A DNA stretch of 54,317 nucleotides from Martinezella rhizogenes (GCF_027460065.1 NZ_JAPYZZ010000026.1:7178-61494); one strand, 5' to 3'. Positions 1 to 9,478 are shown, counted from the first letter of the stretch. The notes: generated from the letters alone by a model not told the origin. Made by a program: numbers and translations.

Positions 1-262
1 GATCGGCTTGTGCTTCGAAGCCGGCTCGAGGCTCTGCGCATCCGTCTTGCCGTGCTTCAGCGTGCCGAAGAAGGAAAAGCCGAACAACTGGTTCGTCCAC
101 ATGTCCAGACCGCCGAGGCCAACGCCGAGAGCCGTGCCGAATTTCGACCAGAGCGGCTTGACGTTCCTGACCCGCTTCAGGTCCTTGCCGATATCGCCGT
201 CGCGCCATTCGGCTTCGATCTCGACCACCTCGTCATGGGCGCGGCCGGCTGAGAGGGCCGCG
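1..262. repeat. Terminal direct repeat, left copy
   Basis: Identical, base for base, to 54047-54308 (offset 54,046). Lies within the ETF-QO coding region. The copies diverge at base 263 versus 54309. Confidence 0.97.
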
Positions 263-1332
263 GCGATCTTTTCCGCCGCCAGCATGCCCGAAAGCACCGC
301 ATTATGGCTGCCCTTGATACGCGGCACATTGACGAGACCGGCCGAACAGCCGATCAGCGCGCCGCCGGGGAAGGTGAGCTTCGGCACCGACTGGTAACCG
401 CCCTCGGTGATAGCGCGCGCGCCATAGGAAATGCGCTTGCCGCCCTCAAAGGTGTCGCGGATCGCCGGATGCGTCTTGAAGCGCTGGAATTCCTCGAAGG
501 GATAAAGATAGGGGTTCTTGTAGTTGAGGTGGACGACGAAGCCGACGGCGACGAGGTTATCCTCCAGATGATACAGGAACGAGCCGCCGCCGGTCTTGAA
601 GCCGAGCGGCCAGCCGAAGGAGTGCTGCACGAGGCCCTGTCTGTGGTGTTCCGGCTTGACCTGCCAGAGTTCCTTGATGCCGATGCCGAACTTTTGGGGC
701 TCGCGATCCCTGGACAGATCGAATTTGGCGATCAGCTGCTTGGCAAGCGAACCGCGCACGCCTTCGCCAACAAGCACATATTTGCCGTGCAGCTCCATGC
801 CGCGGGTGAAGTTCGGACCCGGCTCGCCATTTTTCTCAATGCCCATATCACCCGTGGCGACGCCGATGACGGCGCCTTCGTCATTGTAAAGCACTTCGGT
901 GGCGGCAAAGCCCGGATAGATCTCGACGCCGAGCGCTTCCGCCCTTTCCGCCAGCCAGCGACAGACGAGGCCAAGCGAGACGATGTAATTGCCGTGATTG
1001 TTCATCAAGGGCGGCATCATGAAATTCGGCAGGCGGATGGAGCCGGCGGGGCCCAAGAACATGAACTGGTCGTCCTTGACCTCGGTCTTGAAGGGATGCC
1101 CCTCCTCTTCCCGCCAGCCGGGCAGCAACCGGTCGATGCCGATGGGATCGACCACGGCGCCCGAGAGGATATGCGCGCCGACTTCGGCGCCTTTTTCCAG
1201 AACGACGACCGAAAGATCCGGCTCGACCTGCTTCAGCCGGATGGCCGCGCTGAGACCCGCAGGACCCGCGCCAACGATCACAATGTCGAATTCCATCGCT
1301 TCGCGTTCGGGCAGTTCCATCGCTTCCGTCAT
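1..1332 (-). CDS. Electron-transfer flavoprotein:ubiquinone oxidoreductase, N-terminal 444 codons (runs off window start)
   Basis: This inner-membrane flavoprotein takes electrons from reduced ETF and passes them to ubiquinone. The start is the ATG at 1332-1330, which shares one base with the etfA stop (TGATG), so the two are translationally coupled. The N-terminus has the FAD dinucleotide motif DIVIVGAGPAGLSAA, followed by ETF-QO-like sequence such as LEKGAEVGAHILSGAV. The frame is open to base 1. The missing C-terminus lies at 53714-54308: bases 1-262 repeat exactly there, and fusing the two gives 554 residues, the normal rhizobial length. The gene is therefore intact if the ends are joined. 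It is last of the three etf genes in transcription order. Confidence 0.95.
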   Translation of the reverse strand, partial: MTEAMELPEREAMEFDIVIVGAGPAGLSAAIRLKQVEPDLSVVVLEKGAEVGAHILSGAVVDPIGIDRLLPGWREEEGHPFKTEVKDDQFMFLGPAGSIRLPNFMMPPLMNNHGNYIVSLGLVCRWLAERAEALGVEIYPGFAATEVLYNDEGAVIGVATGDMGIEKNGEPGPNFTRGMELHGKYVLVGEGVRGSLAKQLIAKFDLSRDREPQKFGIGIKELWQVKPEHHRQGLVQHSFGWPLGFKTGGGSFLYHLEDNLVAVGFVVHLNYKNPYLYPFEEFQRFKTHPAIRDTFEGGKRISYGARAITEGGYQSVPKLTFPGGALIGCSAGLVNVPRIKGSHNAVLSGMLAAEKIAAALSAGRAHDEVVEIEAEWRDGDIGKDLKRVRNVKPLWSKFGTALGVGLGGLDMWTNQLFGFSFFGTLKHGKTDAQSLEPASKHKPI

Positions 1333-2261
1333 CAAAGGGCTTTTTGCAGTTCCGGCAGTGCCTCAAACAGATCAGCAACGAGACCGTAATCGGCAACCTG
1401 GAAAATCGGCGCTTCTTCATCCTTGTTGATGGCGACGATGATCTTCGAATCCTTCATGCCCGCCAGATGCTGGATGGCGCCCGAAATGCCGGCGGCGATG
1501 TAAAGCTGCGGCGCGACCACCTTGCCGGTCTGGCCAACCTGCCAGTCGTTCGGCGCATAACCGGCATCGACGGCCGCACGGGATGCGCCAACGGCGGCAC
1601 CGAGCTTGTCGGCGACGGGAAGAATGACTTCCTTGAACTTTTCCGAAGAGCCAAGCGCACGGCCACCGGAGATGATGATCTTCGCAGAGGTCAGTTCCGG
1701 ACGGTCGGATGAGGCCAGCGCGTCGGAAACGAAGCTGGAGACACCGGGATTTTCTGCAGCAGCGATCGTCTCGACCGGTGCCGAACCACCTTCGGCGGCG
1801 GCTGCAAAGGCGGTCGGACGCACGGTGATCACCTTCTTGGCGTCGCTTGCCTGCACCGTCTGGATGGCATTGCCGGCATAGATCGGCCGCTTGAAGGTGT
1901 CAGGCGATACGACCTCGATGATTTCCGAGACCTGCGCCACGTCGAGCAGCGCTGCCACGCGCGGCAGCACGTTCTTGGCAGATGCGGTGGCTGGTGCGAG
2001 GATCACATCATAGGAAGGTGCAAGCGAGATGATCAGCGCTGCCAGCGGTTCTGCCAGAGAATTGGCATAGGATGCGTCGTCGGCAAGGAGCACCTTGGAA
2101 ACGCCGGATAGTTTTGCAGCCGCGTCAGCAGCGCCTTTGGCGCCCGAACCGGCGACCAGCACATGCACGTCGCCGCCGATCTGCGTTGCCGCCGTCAGCG
2201 TCTTTGCCGTCAGGTCGGAAAGGGTTGCGTTGTCGTGTTCTGCCAGAAGAAGAATGGCCAT
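1332..2261 (-). CDS. etfA: Electron transfer flavoprotein alpha subunit
   Basis: This is the FAD-binding large subunit of ETF (309 aa), which accepts electrons from acyl-CoA, dimethylglycine and sarcosine dehydrogenases. The N-terminus [16 protein letters not shown] and the C-terminal FAD domain ([11 protein letters not shown], then [20 protein letters not shown], then [17 protein letters not shown]) are diagnostic. The start at 2261 is preferred over the upstream in-frame ATG because AAAGGGAGATATTCTT places a ribosome binding site just before it and the protein then matches family length. It lies 25 nt downstream of etfB, and its stop overlaps the ETF-QO start. It is the housekeeping type, not the nitrogen-fixation FixB: there is no fix gene nearby. 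Confidence 0.95.
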   Translation of the reverse strand: MAILLLAEHDNATLSDLTAKTLTAATQIGGDVHVLVAGSGAKGAADAAAKLSGVSKVLLADDASYANSLAEPLAALIISLAPSYDVILAPATASAKNVLPRVAALLDVAQVSEIIEVVSPDTFKRPIYAGNAIQTVQASDAKKVITVRPTAFAAAAEGGSAPVETIAAAENPGVSSFVSDALASSDRPELTSAKIIISGGRALGSSEKFKEVILPVADKLGAAVGASRAAVDAGYAPNDWQVGQTGKVVAPQLYIAAGISGAIQHLAGMKDSKIIVAINKDEEAPIFQVADYGLVADLFEALPELQKAL

Positions 2262-2286
2262 AAGAATATCTCCCTTTTCCGAAACC

Positions 2287-3033
2287 TTAGAGGACGCCGT
2301 CGGCTTTGAGCTTTTCGACCAGCTCGGCAACCGAGCCGACCTTGATGCCGGCCTTGCGGCCTGCGGGCTCCTCGGTCTTCAGCACCTTCAGGCGCGGCGA
2401 AACGTCGACGCTGAAATCGGCCGGAGCCTTTTTGTCGAGCGGCTTCTTTTTTGCCTTCATGATGTTCGGCAGCGAGGCGTAACGCGGCTCGTTCAGACGA
2501 AGATCGGTGGTGACGACGGCTGGCAGTTTCAGCTCGACAGTCTGCAGGCCGCCATCGACTTCACGGGTGACCGCGACCTTGCCATCAGCCGGCACGACCT
2601 TGGAGGCAAACGTGCCCTGGCCCCAGCCGAGCAGGGCTGCCAGCATCTGGCCGGTCTGGTTCGAATCGTCATCGATCGCCTGCTTGCCGACGATGACAAG
2701 ACCGGGCTGCTCAGCCTCGGCCACGCCCTTCAGGAGCTTGGCGACGGCGAGCGGCTCGACGGTTTCGTCGGTCTCGATCAGGATGGCGCGGTCGACGCCC
2801 ATGGCGAGTGCTGTGCGCAGCGTTTCTTCCGCCTTGGCCGGGCCGATGGAGACGACCACGACCTCTTCGGCCTTGCCGGCTTCCTTCAGGCGAAGGGCCT
2901 CTTCCACCGAGATTTCGTCGAACGGGTTCATCGACATCTTCACATTGGCAAGCTCAACGCCAGAACCATCCGACTTCACGCGGATTTTCACGTTGTAGTC
3001 GACGACTCGTTTAACGGGGACAAGGATTTTCAT
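2287..3033 (-). CDS. etfB: Electron transfer flavoprotein beta subunit
   Basis: This is the AMP-binding small subunit of ETF (248 aa). It begins [17 protein letters not shown], typical of EtfB, and carries [18 protein letters not shown], the adenine-nucleotide region [16 protein letters not shown] and the recognition-loop region [15 protein letters not shown]. The open frame extends upstream to 3186, but the ATG at 3033 gives the family start and length. It is the first gene of etfB-etfA-ETF-QO. The upstream 275 bp holds a possible -10 (TATACT, minus strand, 3092-3087) with no convincing -35. The subunit order and close spacing indicate one transcription unit. Confidence 0.95.
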   Translation of the reverse strand: MKILVPVKRVVDYNVKIRVKSDGSGVELANVKMSMNPFDEISVEEALRLKEAGKAEEVVVVSIGPAKAEETLRTALAMGVDRAILIETDETVEPLAVAKLLKGVAEAEQPGLVIVGKQAIDDDSNQTGQMLAALLGWGQGTFASKVVPADGKVAVTREVDGGLQTVELKLPAVVTTDLRLNEPRYASLPNIMKAKKKPLDKKAPADFSVDVSPRLKVLKTEEPAGRKAGIKVGSVAELVEKLKADGVL

Positions 3034-3308
3034 CGGCGGCTTTCCTATCGATCTTTTTCGTTGGGAGTTGAAATCATTGTCGCGCGAGTATACGGGTGGC
3101 TTTATGCTGAATCGATATTGTTTGCCCGATCGTCGATTCAACGCTCGTTTCGCTGAAAATCTGCCTGCTATACCACGCATCGCCATTGCAATGCGCCATG
3201 AAATCGAAGCCGCTCCACTTGACAGGGCGTCTCGCCGCTTACCGTGCCGAGTTACACCGGTTTCGTGAGCTTTGACGTCGATATACAGTCCTAACTGCTC
3301 AACTTTGT
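3034..3308. other. Intergenic region upstream of etfB
   Basis: No gene is supported in these 275 bp between the RpiR stop and the etfB start. It must contain the etf promoter unless RpiR transcripts read through. A TATACT hexamer at 3087-3092 (minus strand) is the only promoter-like element seen. Confidence 0.4.
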
Positions 3309-4289
3309 TTACTCGGCAGCATCCCCTCTGGCTTTCGATGACCGAAGGGGTTCATTCTTTTTTTTGGGCAGATTTTGCCGTTTCTTTGGAGAAGCGGACA
3401 GAAGATATTCGCCCGAATCCACTAGGAACCGTTCATTTTCGCGAATTCGCTGTTGCGCCACATCGCCAAGCCGGCTGATGGTCAATGCGGCCAGTAGGTT
3501 GGTGATGGCAATAGCTCCCAGCGCAGATTCGGGAAATGCCTGACCAGACGACTGCGCTACAAAATGCAAAGGCCCCGCAAACTTACTGATAGGCGCCGCA
3601 AAACTGTCGGTGATCGCGATGATGTGGGCTCCCGAAAGCGATGCTTTTTCTGTCAACGTGTGAACTACGCGATTGAAGGGCGCAAAAGTCACCGCAACGA
3701 CGACATCGCCGGGCTGGATATCGTCCAGTGGACCTTCGGGTGCTCCCCCGGGAGCATCCAGCAGAATGATGTTAGGGCGCGCTTTTCGTAAGGTGTAGGC
3801 AAGGGTGAAAGCGGGCGTGAAGGCAGTTCGGCGACCAATAATATAAACCTTCGGTGCTTGGGCAAGAAGTTGCACCGCCCTTTCGAGCTTTTCCTCCGAC
3901 AGATGTGCCCTTGCCTGTTCAACGACAGCCAGTTCCGTTGCGAAGAATGAATCGATAAACGACTGTAGCCCGGAATTCTTACCCATTTCCGCAATCAGTG
4001 TTCGCGCGCTAAGCTCATTACGGTTTACAGATTGTCGATCTCTTTGCTGGCGCTCCTGTGCAATATCAATGAATTGCTGACGTAATTCACCGTATCCTGC
4101 AAGGCCCAGCTTTTGTGCCAGCCGGACGAGACTGACAGGTTGGATGTTGGCCCGCCTGGCAACTTCACGCATGGTATAGAATGGAATTTCATCCGGATTG
4201 TTGATGAGGTAGTGAGCCGCATCCACCGTCTGCCCTGAAAGCTCAACGCAGATTTTCTTAACTCGCTCGATCACATCTGGTTTGGTCAT
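3309..4289 (-). CDS. RpiR/MurR-family transcriptional regulator (HTH + SIS)
   Basis: This is a 326-aa regulator. The N-terminal winged HTH of the RpiR family (about residues 1-77, with [20 protein letters not shown] as the helix-turn-helix) is followed by a SIS phosphosugar-binding domain (about 125-255, with [18 protein letters not shown] and [16 protein letters not shown]). The C-terminus is a basic tail ([13 protein letters not shown]). The ATG at 4289 is preferred over one at 4325 because AGAGAG precedes it and the family motif starts there. It is the last gene on the strand of the hydantoinase operon, 167 bp after the FAH-family gene. It is the only regulator encoded inside region B, so it is the leading candidate for the protein that binds the GGATCA operators; this is inference. 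The SIS domain implies a phosphorylated sugar-like effector. Confidence 0.88.
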   Translation of the reverse strand: MTKPDVIERVKKICVELSGQTVDAAHYLINNPDEIPFYTMREVARRANIQPVSLVRLAQKLGLAGYGELRQQFIDIAQERQQRDRQSVNRNELSARTLIAEMGKNSGLQSFIDSFFATELAVVEQARAHLSEEKLERAVQLLAQAPKVYIIGRRTAFTPAFTLAYTLRKARPNIILLDAPGGAPEGPLDDIQPGDVVVAVTFAPFNRVVHTLTEKASLSGAHIIAITDSFAAPISKFAGPLHFVAQSSGQAFPESALGAIAITNLLAALTISRLGDVAQQRIRENERFLVDSGEYLLSASPKKRQNLPKKKNEPLRSSKARGDAAE

Positions 4290-4456
4290 AACTCTCTCTG
4301 GACATCGGCCATATATGGTCTTCAAAGTGGATCATTTTCCCCAATCGGCCAAATAAAGCAATGAAGGACTACCATGTGCAAACATTAGGGGGAATCCCCA
4401 AGGCGAATTCGTGTGGGCCGCTATTCCTAATAATCGAGGGCCACGATTTGAGAGTA
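4290..4456 (-). promoter_or_regulatory. Possible RpiR autoregulatory region
   Basis: The gap between the FAH-family gene and the RpiR start contains a perfect 10-bp palindrome CCATATATGG at 4309-4318, about 20-30 nt upstream of the RpiR start. It also contains a GGATCAT half-site at 4329-4335 that matches the operator found at four promoters elsewhere in this region. Both fit autoregulation, but either could be chance. No clear -35/-10 pair was identified. Confidence 0.3.
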
Positions 4457-5344
4457 TCAGCGAATAATGTTGCGCAGGATGCCCACATTTTCCACTTCCA
4501 CTTCAACAACATCACCCGGTTTCAACCACAAGGGCGGCTGTCGTTTGGCACCGATGCCCTGGGGAGTACCCGTCGTGATGATGTCACCGGGGGAAAGAGC
4601 CAGAAAATAGGAAATATAGCTCACCAACTGGCGAACCGGAAAAATCATGAGATTCGTATTGGATGATTGAACCTGCACGCCGTTGACGTGAGTCTGGATA
4701 TCGAGGTTCTGAAGGTCCCCAACCTCCTCGAGTGTAACAAGTACCGGTCCGACTGGGGTCGAACCGTCCACAGCCTTGCCCGCCAGCCATTGCGTCCCAC
4801 GATACTGGAGATCTCGCGCGGTGATGTCGTTCAGGACAGTCACGCCGGCTACGAAATCCAATGCATCCTCTGCGGAGACGGAGCGGCATTCCTTGCCAAT
4901 TATGATTGCAAGCTCGCCTTCAAAATCGAGGTTCGGTGTGATGTTGGAACATGATATCGCGTCGAAAGGGCCAATCAGCGAGCTTGCAAACTTCGCAAAA
5001 ATGTCGGGATACGACGGAAGCGCCCGGCCGGTCTCGGCAACATGGTCGTTGTAGTTGAGACCAATGCAGAGAATTTTCGAAGGATCCGTGACCGGCGGGC
5101 CGAGCCGCACCCTGTCGAACCGGCCGACGTTCGCTTTTGGGTTCGCCCTGGCTGCCGCAGTCAATCGCGCCGAGAGTTGTGGCAGCTCTCCCCCGTGTCG
5201 CCGCAGCAATTCACGCACCGATGAGATTGGCTCCCCGCGCCCGCCCGGCCCGCCTTCAAGTAGCGTATCCACGTCGAAGATCGATGTATCAATTACGATA
5301 CCTGCCTTCCAAGCGTTACCAGAGTCATACGTAACGAGTTTCAT
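4457..5344 (-). CDS. Fumarylacetoacetate hydrolase (FAH) family protein
   Basis: A 295-aa FAH-superfamily enzyme; members cleave C-C bonds of acylpyruvates, decarboxylate oxaloacetate-like acids or hydrate 2-oxoalkenoates using a divalent metal. Signature segments are ILCIGLNYNDHVAETG, the metal-binding LDFEGELAIIIGKE, VTVLNDITARDLQ and PGDIITTGTPQGIG. A strong ribosome binding site (GGAGGACCA) precedes the ATG. It follows the GMC oxidoreductase in the same operon by 140 nt. The exact substrate cannot be read from the sequence; a 2-oxo or acylpyruvate-type end product of the pathway is likely. Confidence 0.9.
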   Translation of the reverse strand: MKLVTYDSGNAWKAGIVIDTSIFDVDTLLEGGPGGRGEPISSVRELLRRHGGELPQLSARLTAAARANPKANVGRFDRVRLGPPVTDPSKILCIGLNYNDHVAETGRALPSYPDIFAKFASSLIGPFDAISCSNITPNLDFEGELAIIIGKECRSVSAEDALDFVAGVTVLNDITARDLQYRGTQWLAGKAVDGSTPVGPVLVTLEEVGDLQNLDIQTHVNGVQVQSSNTNLMIFPVRQLVSYISYFLALSPGDIITTGTPQGIGAKRQPPLWLKPGDVVEVEVENVGILRNIIR

Positions 5345-5484
5345 TGGTCCTCCTGCACCGTGCCGGTGCTTTCAAGTCAAAAGTGAGAATTGCATAAGTC
5401 AAACAACGGACGATTGCCGCAGACCGGCACCTCTTCCACTGCTGAAAACCGATCGCCCCAAAAAGGCTGCAGATAGCTCGAACC

Positions 5485-7074
5485 CTAGGGCCGGTTGCCT
5501 TTCATAAAGTCAGCAGCGCGCTCCCCAATCATAATCGCCGGGGCATTCAGGTTGCTTGATGAGACGAACGGCATAACCGAGGTGTCGGCAACACGCAGAC
5601 CATCGATTCCATGAACGCGCAACTGCGGGTCGACAACAGCCATCTCGTCCGTGCCAATCTTGCAAGCGCCGCTGAAATGATAGGCTCCCTGAGTATATCT
5701 CCTGACGAAAGCCTCGAACTCTGCACGCGTCTTTAACGGTTTGGCAGGCAAATGCGACTCGCTGACAAACGCCTTCATCGATGGCTGCTCCATGATCTCC
5801 TGTCCGAGGCGAATCCCGTCTACGAGGCGATCGACGTCATAGGGATGGCTGAGGTAATTAGGATCCACGATCGGAGGAACACTCGGATCAGATGAACGCA
5901 GAGTGATCCGACCCCGGGATTTCGGCCGGCAGGCGTAGACGTTCAGCGTACATCCATTGCCGCTCGCCGTCGTCTCCACCCCCTCCTCGATGCCGGCGCC
6001 GGCCAGGAAATGGTATTGAAGGTCGGGCGTTGGATCCGATGTGTCTCCCCACCAGAACGCTCCGCCTTCGCAGATGTTCGAGGTAATCGGACCAGATCCG
6101 AAAAGCGCATATTGAGCTGCCGCAGCCGCCTGCCACCGAAGTTTCTTGTATTTGTCGTAGCTCGTGTTCGACTTCAGGTTATAGATCAGGAAGCAGTCGG
6201 TATGGTCCTGCAGGTTTTGCCCGACGCCTGGCAGATCGTGAACCACCTGAACTCCGGCCCGCTGAAGTTCGGCGGCAGGCCCTATTCCCGAAAGCTGAAG
6301 CAGGCGCGGCGATCCGACTGCCCCAGAGGATATGACGACCTCCCGCTCCGCTCGCATGGTTTCGACGCGGCCATTCTCGACATACTGAACGCCGATAGCG
6401 CGACCGCCCTCTATAAGGATCTTGGTGACCTGCTTGTTGGTAACAACCTTGAGATTTCGACGCTTTCTAGCTGGATGAAGATAAGCATCAGCCGAACTGC
6501 ATCGACGGCCATTCTTCGTCGTCAGTTGGTAGAGCCCGGCTCCCTGAAGGTTTCCAGAATTAAAATCCGGATTATAGGGTATCCCCGCCTCCTGGCAGGC
6601 CTTCACCCAGGCTTTGGTCAACGGCAAGGTATATTGCTGGTTCGAAACGCTCAATGGTCCACCCTGACCATGAACATCGTTCGAATAGACCTCGTTGTTT
6701 TCTGCCTTGCGGAAATAGGGGAGAACATCTTTGTAACCCCAACCTTCGGCTCCATGATCAACCCATCGATCAAAATCAGATGGTGCGCCTCTCATATAGA
6801 TCATCGCGTTAAGAGAGCTACCGCCGCCGAGAACGCGCGCTTGTCCGACATTTGGCTCGGTGTCATTTTGATGGCGGAGTTTCTCGACTTTGTACCAATG
6901 AAGGAGAGAACTCTTGAAGGACTTATAAAACGTGACTGGAAAGCGGATCCAAATGCTGCTGTCCCTCGGACCGGCCTCAAATAGCGTAACCGAGACATCA
7001 GGATCTTCGCTCAACCGACCCGCAATCGCGCATCCAGCCGATCCTCCGCCTACCACGATAAAATCGGGCATCAC
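5485..7074 (-). CDS. GMC-family FAD oxidoreductase (choline/alcohol dehydrogenase-like)
   Basis: A 529-aa glucose-methanol-choline oxidoreductase that oxidises a primary or secondary alcohol. It has an N-terminal FAD motif (DFIVVGGGSAGCAIAGRL), the GMC signature around GQARVLGGGSSLNAMIYMRG, the second signature SGAVGSPRLLQLSGIGP, and a C-terminal active site with His in YHFSGACKIG and Asn in SSSNLNAPAIMIGERAAD. No signal peptide is seen, so it should be cytoplasmic. It lies between the SnoaL-like gene (77 nt) and the FAH gene in the minus operon. It is closest in form to choline/PEG-type dehydrogenases and is not related closely to the other two GMC proteins in the window. Confidence 0.92.
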   Translation of the reverse strand: MMPDFIVVGGGSAGCAIAGRLSEDPDVSVTLFEAGPRDSSIWIRFPVTFYKSFKSSLLHWYKVEKLRHQNDTEPNVGQARVLGGGSSLNAMIYMRGAPSDFDRWVDHGAEGWGYKDVLPYFRKAENNEVYSNDVHGQGGPLSVSNQQYTLPLTKAWVKACQEAGIPYNPDFNSGNLQGAGLYQLTTKNGRRCSSADAYLHPARKRRNLKVVTNKQVTKILIEGGRAIGVQYVENGRVETMRAEREVVISSGAVGSPRLLQLSGIGPAAELQRAGVQVVHDLPGVGQNLQDHTDCFLIYNLKSNTSYDKYKKLRWQAAAAAQYALFGSGPITSNICEGGAFWWGDTSDPTPDLQYHFLAGAGIEEGVETTASGNGCTLNVYACRPKSRGRITLRSSDPSVPPIVDPNYLSHPYDVDRLVDGIRLGQEIMEQPSMKAFVSESHLPAKPLKTRAEFEAFVRRYTQGAYHFSGACKIGTDEMAVVDPQLRVHGIDGLRVADTSVMPFVSSSNLNAPAIMIGERAADFMKGNRP

Positions 7075-7151
7075 ATCATCCTAATTTTGATTGTATACCG
7101 AAAGCAACTTGCATCCGAACGTGAACAGGCGCCGATAAGGAACCGATCCGC

Positions 7152-7571
7152 CTAGAGTATGCCCGAGAAGAACGCATCGACTTCCGCCTGACGCATGTCG
7201 CAAAACCAGCATTCCACAATCTGTTCGTTTTCGAAGCGGTAGGCGGCCAGCCGGTCTGTACGAACCTGCTTGTCGCCGCGCGACCAAATCTCATGGACCA
7301 TGATCAAAATGGCGTCGTCCGATTCTGCGATGAGTTCGTCATGCCCGGCCTCGCCACCGACGATCCATCTGTCGGTATAAGCCGCGACCTTGTTCACCCA
7401 CCCCTCGACGAAGCCGCTGGCGCCATGGAAGTCTCCGGATAGAACAGGGTGCGTCCCCCCCATATGGACGACAAGATTTTCAGCATAGTAGCTGCAACCC
7501 TTCTCAACATCTCCGCTCGACCATGCTTCATGGTACTCACGAAGAATATCGCTCGCACGTTTCTTGCTCAT
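7152..7571 (-). CDS. SnoaL-like / NTF2-fold protein
   Basis: A 139-aa single-domain protein of the SnoaL-like NTF2 fold, recognisable from the helix EYHEAWSSGDVEKGCSYYAE and the strand YRFENEQIVECWFCD. Such proteins act as small isomerases, cyclases or hydratases, or as non-catalytic binders; no specific activity can be assigned. It sits directly after hyuB (51 nt) and before the GMC gene, which ties it to the same pathway. No signal peptide. Confidence 0.75.
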   Translation of the reverse strand: MSKKRASDILREYHEAWSSGDVEKGCSYYAENLVVHMGGTHPVLSGDFHGASGFVEGWVNKVAAYTDRWIVGGEAGHDELIAESDDAILIMVHEIWSRGDKQVRTDRLAAYRFENEQIVECWFCDMRQAEVDAFFSGIL

Positions 7572-7622
7572 GTGGGTTTCCCTTTATCGTTAAGTGGGCG
7601 TTGATCGTATTGAACCGTGAAA

Positions 7623-9362
7623 TTATGCAGACACCCGACGCCCCTCGGTCGATACAATGGATTTTCCATCGGCGGATATCGCGACACCATAAATGTCGAG
7701 TGCCGCCTGTTGGGATACGACGCCATCACGAACGTCCCGCAAGACGGAAAGGGGGTCGCGTTGGTGCGGATGTCCCCAACCGCCGCCGGCCGTAGCCTCG
7801 ATCACCAAATGGAGCGGCTTGACCTCTTCAACGCCGTAGGGCGGGCAATACAACTCCGCTCCCGTCGCCAGATCGAAGGCCCTGATCGACCCCTTTTCAC
7901 CCCAATGCCCGCCATTGACGCCAGCGGCTGTCTTTTTGCGAGCGCCTTCTCCCCTGAGAAGATGTTCGCCGCCCGCCAGCACATCGACCACGTAATCGAC
8001 ACCGGTTCCGCCGCGATACTGGCCGGCTCCCCCGGTATCACACCGCATCTCGTAGCGATGCACGCGGATCGGATAGGACTGCTCATAGGTTTCGACATTA
8101 GGGATGAACATGCCGCCGAGCGTCATCTGATGGCTTGAAGTTGCAAATCCATCGCGCCCCTTGACCGCACCGCCGCCCGAACTTCCGTGCCAATGGTAGA
8201 GAACAAACACATTCCCGTCGGGTTTCTTGCCTGAGGAGATGCCGAACACCGACTTGCCCCAGCCTGCGCAGGCACGCTCGGGATCCGCCTGGGCCAACGC
8301 TCCCCAGCATGCATTCATGATGTCGATCGCCGGGAACACAGTATTCATCGTCATAGGTGCGGGAGGCAGGGCGTTCACCACGCTGCCTTCAGGCGCGATA
8401 ATTTTCACACACCGGTAGGTGCCCTCGTTGTGCGGGATCGCGGGATCAAGGAAAGCCGAGAGCGCGCAATAGACCGCTGAATGCGTGTTGGCGATCCCGC
8501 TATTTTTGAAACCTTTGATCTGCGGTGATGTACCCGTGAAATCGAAGGTGATCATGTCTTCGTCGATAGTCATCTTTATACGCGTTTCAATATCGACAAG
8601 CTCAAAGCAATCGGTATCGCTGAAGTCCGAGGCATGCCAGACACCGTTCGGCAGCTCGGAGATGGCCTGACGCATTCGCCGCTCGCCATAGTCGAGAAGA
8701 GCGTCGAGATAAGCGCGCCCCTTCTTGACGCCAAGTTGGGCGATGACGTCAGCCAGCCGCTGACCGCCGATCCGTGTCGAGCCGATCATCGCGCCGAGAT
8801 CGCCTTCCAGCAGATCCGGGCAGCGCGAGTTGAGCAGCAACATCCGCCACAGGTCGTCACGCAACTGGCCCCTTTCGATCAACTTGAGGACCGGCAGGCG
8901 AATTCCTTCGTGAAAAATCTCGGTCGCCCTGGCATTGTAAGTACCGGCCGCGCCGCCGCCAATATCGGACTGGTGGGCGCGATTGCTACAGAAGCCGAAG
9001 AGTTCGCCTTCCACAAAAACGGGACGTATGAGGGTCCAGTCGGGCAGGTGATTGCCTCCGGCCGCATAGGGGTCGCTCAAAATAAAGACATCTTCCGGCT
9101 CGATACGCCCGGAGAAATCACGAAGGACGGCCCGCACGGCAAATCCGCCACTGCCGGAATGGATCGGCAGGCCGTCCGCCTGAGCGATCGTCTCACCGTC
9201 CGCATTGCTCAGGAAGCATGAAAAGTCATGGCTCTGGCTGAAGATCGGACTGCGCGCTGTCCTGGTCATGATTGTGCCCATCTGCAGGCTGATGTGATCC
9301 AGTTGTCGCTGCAGGATTGCAATGAGGACCGGATCGTATTCTGGAGATAAAACAGCGCTCAT
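7623..9362 (-). CDS. hyuB: Hydantoinase B / oxoprolinase-family subunit
   Basis: The 579-aa B subunit of the ATP-dependent hydantoinase/oxoprolinase/acetone carboxylase family. Motifs include IMTRTARSPIFSQSHDFSC, ILSDPYAAGGNHLPDWT (metal-site region), GFCSNRAHQSDIGGGAAGT and the C-terminal PIRVHRYEMRCDTGGAGQYRGG. A GAGGTCGAACT site precedes the ATG. Its start overlaps by ATGA the stop of a 39-residue ORF that in turn overlaps hyuA, so A, small ORF and B should be translated together. The A+B complex hydrolyses or carboxylates a cyclic amide, ketone or lactam using ATP; the substrate is unknown here. Confidence 0.93.
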   Translation of the reverse strand: MSAVLSPEYDPVLIAILQRQLDHISLQMGTIMTRTARSPIFSQSHDFSCFLSNADGETIAQADGLPIHSGSGGFAVRAVLRDFSGRIEPEDVFILSDPYAAGGNHLPDWTLIRPVFVEGELFGFCSNRAHQSDIGGGAAGTYNARATEIFHEGIRLPVLKLIERGQLRDDLWRMLLLNSRCPDLLEGDLGAMIGSTRIGGQRLADVIAQLGVKKGRAYLDALLDYGERRMRQAISELPNGVWHASDFSDTDCFELVDIETRIKMTIDEDMITFDFTGTSPQIKGFKNSGIANTHSAVYCALSAFLDPAIPHNEGTYRCVKIIAPEGSVVNALPPAPMTMNTVFPAIDIMNACWGALAQADPERACAGWGKSVFGISSGKKPDGNVFVLYHWHGSSGGGAVKGRDGFATSSHQMTLGGMFIPNVETYEQSYPIRVHRYEMRCDTGGAGQYRGGTGVDYVVDVLAGGEHLLRGEGARKKTAAGVNGGHWGEKGSIRAFDLATGAELYCPPYGVEEVKPLHLVIEATAGGGWGHPHQRDPLSVLRDVRDGVVSQQAALDIYGVAISADGKSIVSTEGRRVSA

Positions 9363-9478
9363 AGTTCGACCTCGTCAATTCTAGTAAAAACCAATTCACC
9401 TTCCGGAGAGTTCAACCGCCGAAACACCAAAGATCCGGTGGTTTTCAAATCGTGGCCAAGGATGCTGTGCTTGTTCAT
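9359..9478 (-). CDS. 39-residue ORF nested between hyuA and hyuB
   Basis: The ATG at 9478 overlaps the hyuA stop as ATGA, and the TGA at 9361-9359 overlaps the hyuB start as ATGA. The frame fills the whole 112-nt gap without a stop and is preceded by AGGGCGAGG. The product begins MNKHSILGHDLKTTG and ends VFTRIDEVEL: a short, charged, soluble peptide without a membrane segment or cysteine. I do not recognise the family. Acetone-carboxylase-type relatives have a separate small gamma subunit, so a miniature third subunit of the HyuAB complex is one possibility (inference). Two exact four-base overlaps are hard to explain unless it is translated. Confidence 0.72.
   Translation of the reverse strand: MNKHSILGHDLKTTGSLVFRRLNSPEGELVFTRIDEVEL

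Noticed and set aside
304..1389. Long plus-strand open frame of 361 codons opposite ETF-QO and etfA
   Set aside because: It lies antisense to two well-recognised genes and has no family features; GC-rich codon bias creates such frames. The same holds for other long antisense frames opposite real genes.
1332..3033. Nitrogen-fixation fixAB genes
   Set aside because: The two ETF subunits match housekeeping EtfB/EtfA: they are followed by an ETF-QO of standard form, with no fixC, fixX or nif genes.
3323..3365. Plus-strand CCCCT/AGGGG hairpin followed by a T-run, like a terminator
   Set aside because: There is no plus-strand gene upstream for it to terminate and it lies inside the C-terminal coding part of the RpiR gene, where the T-run encodes lysines on the minus strand.
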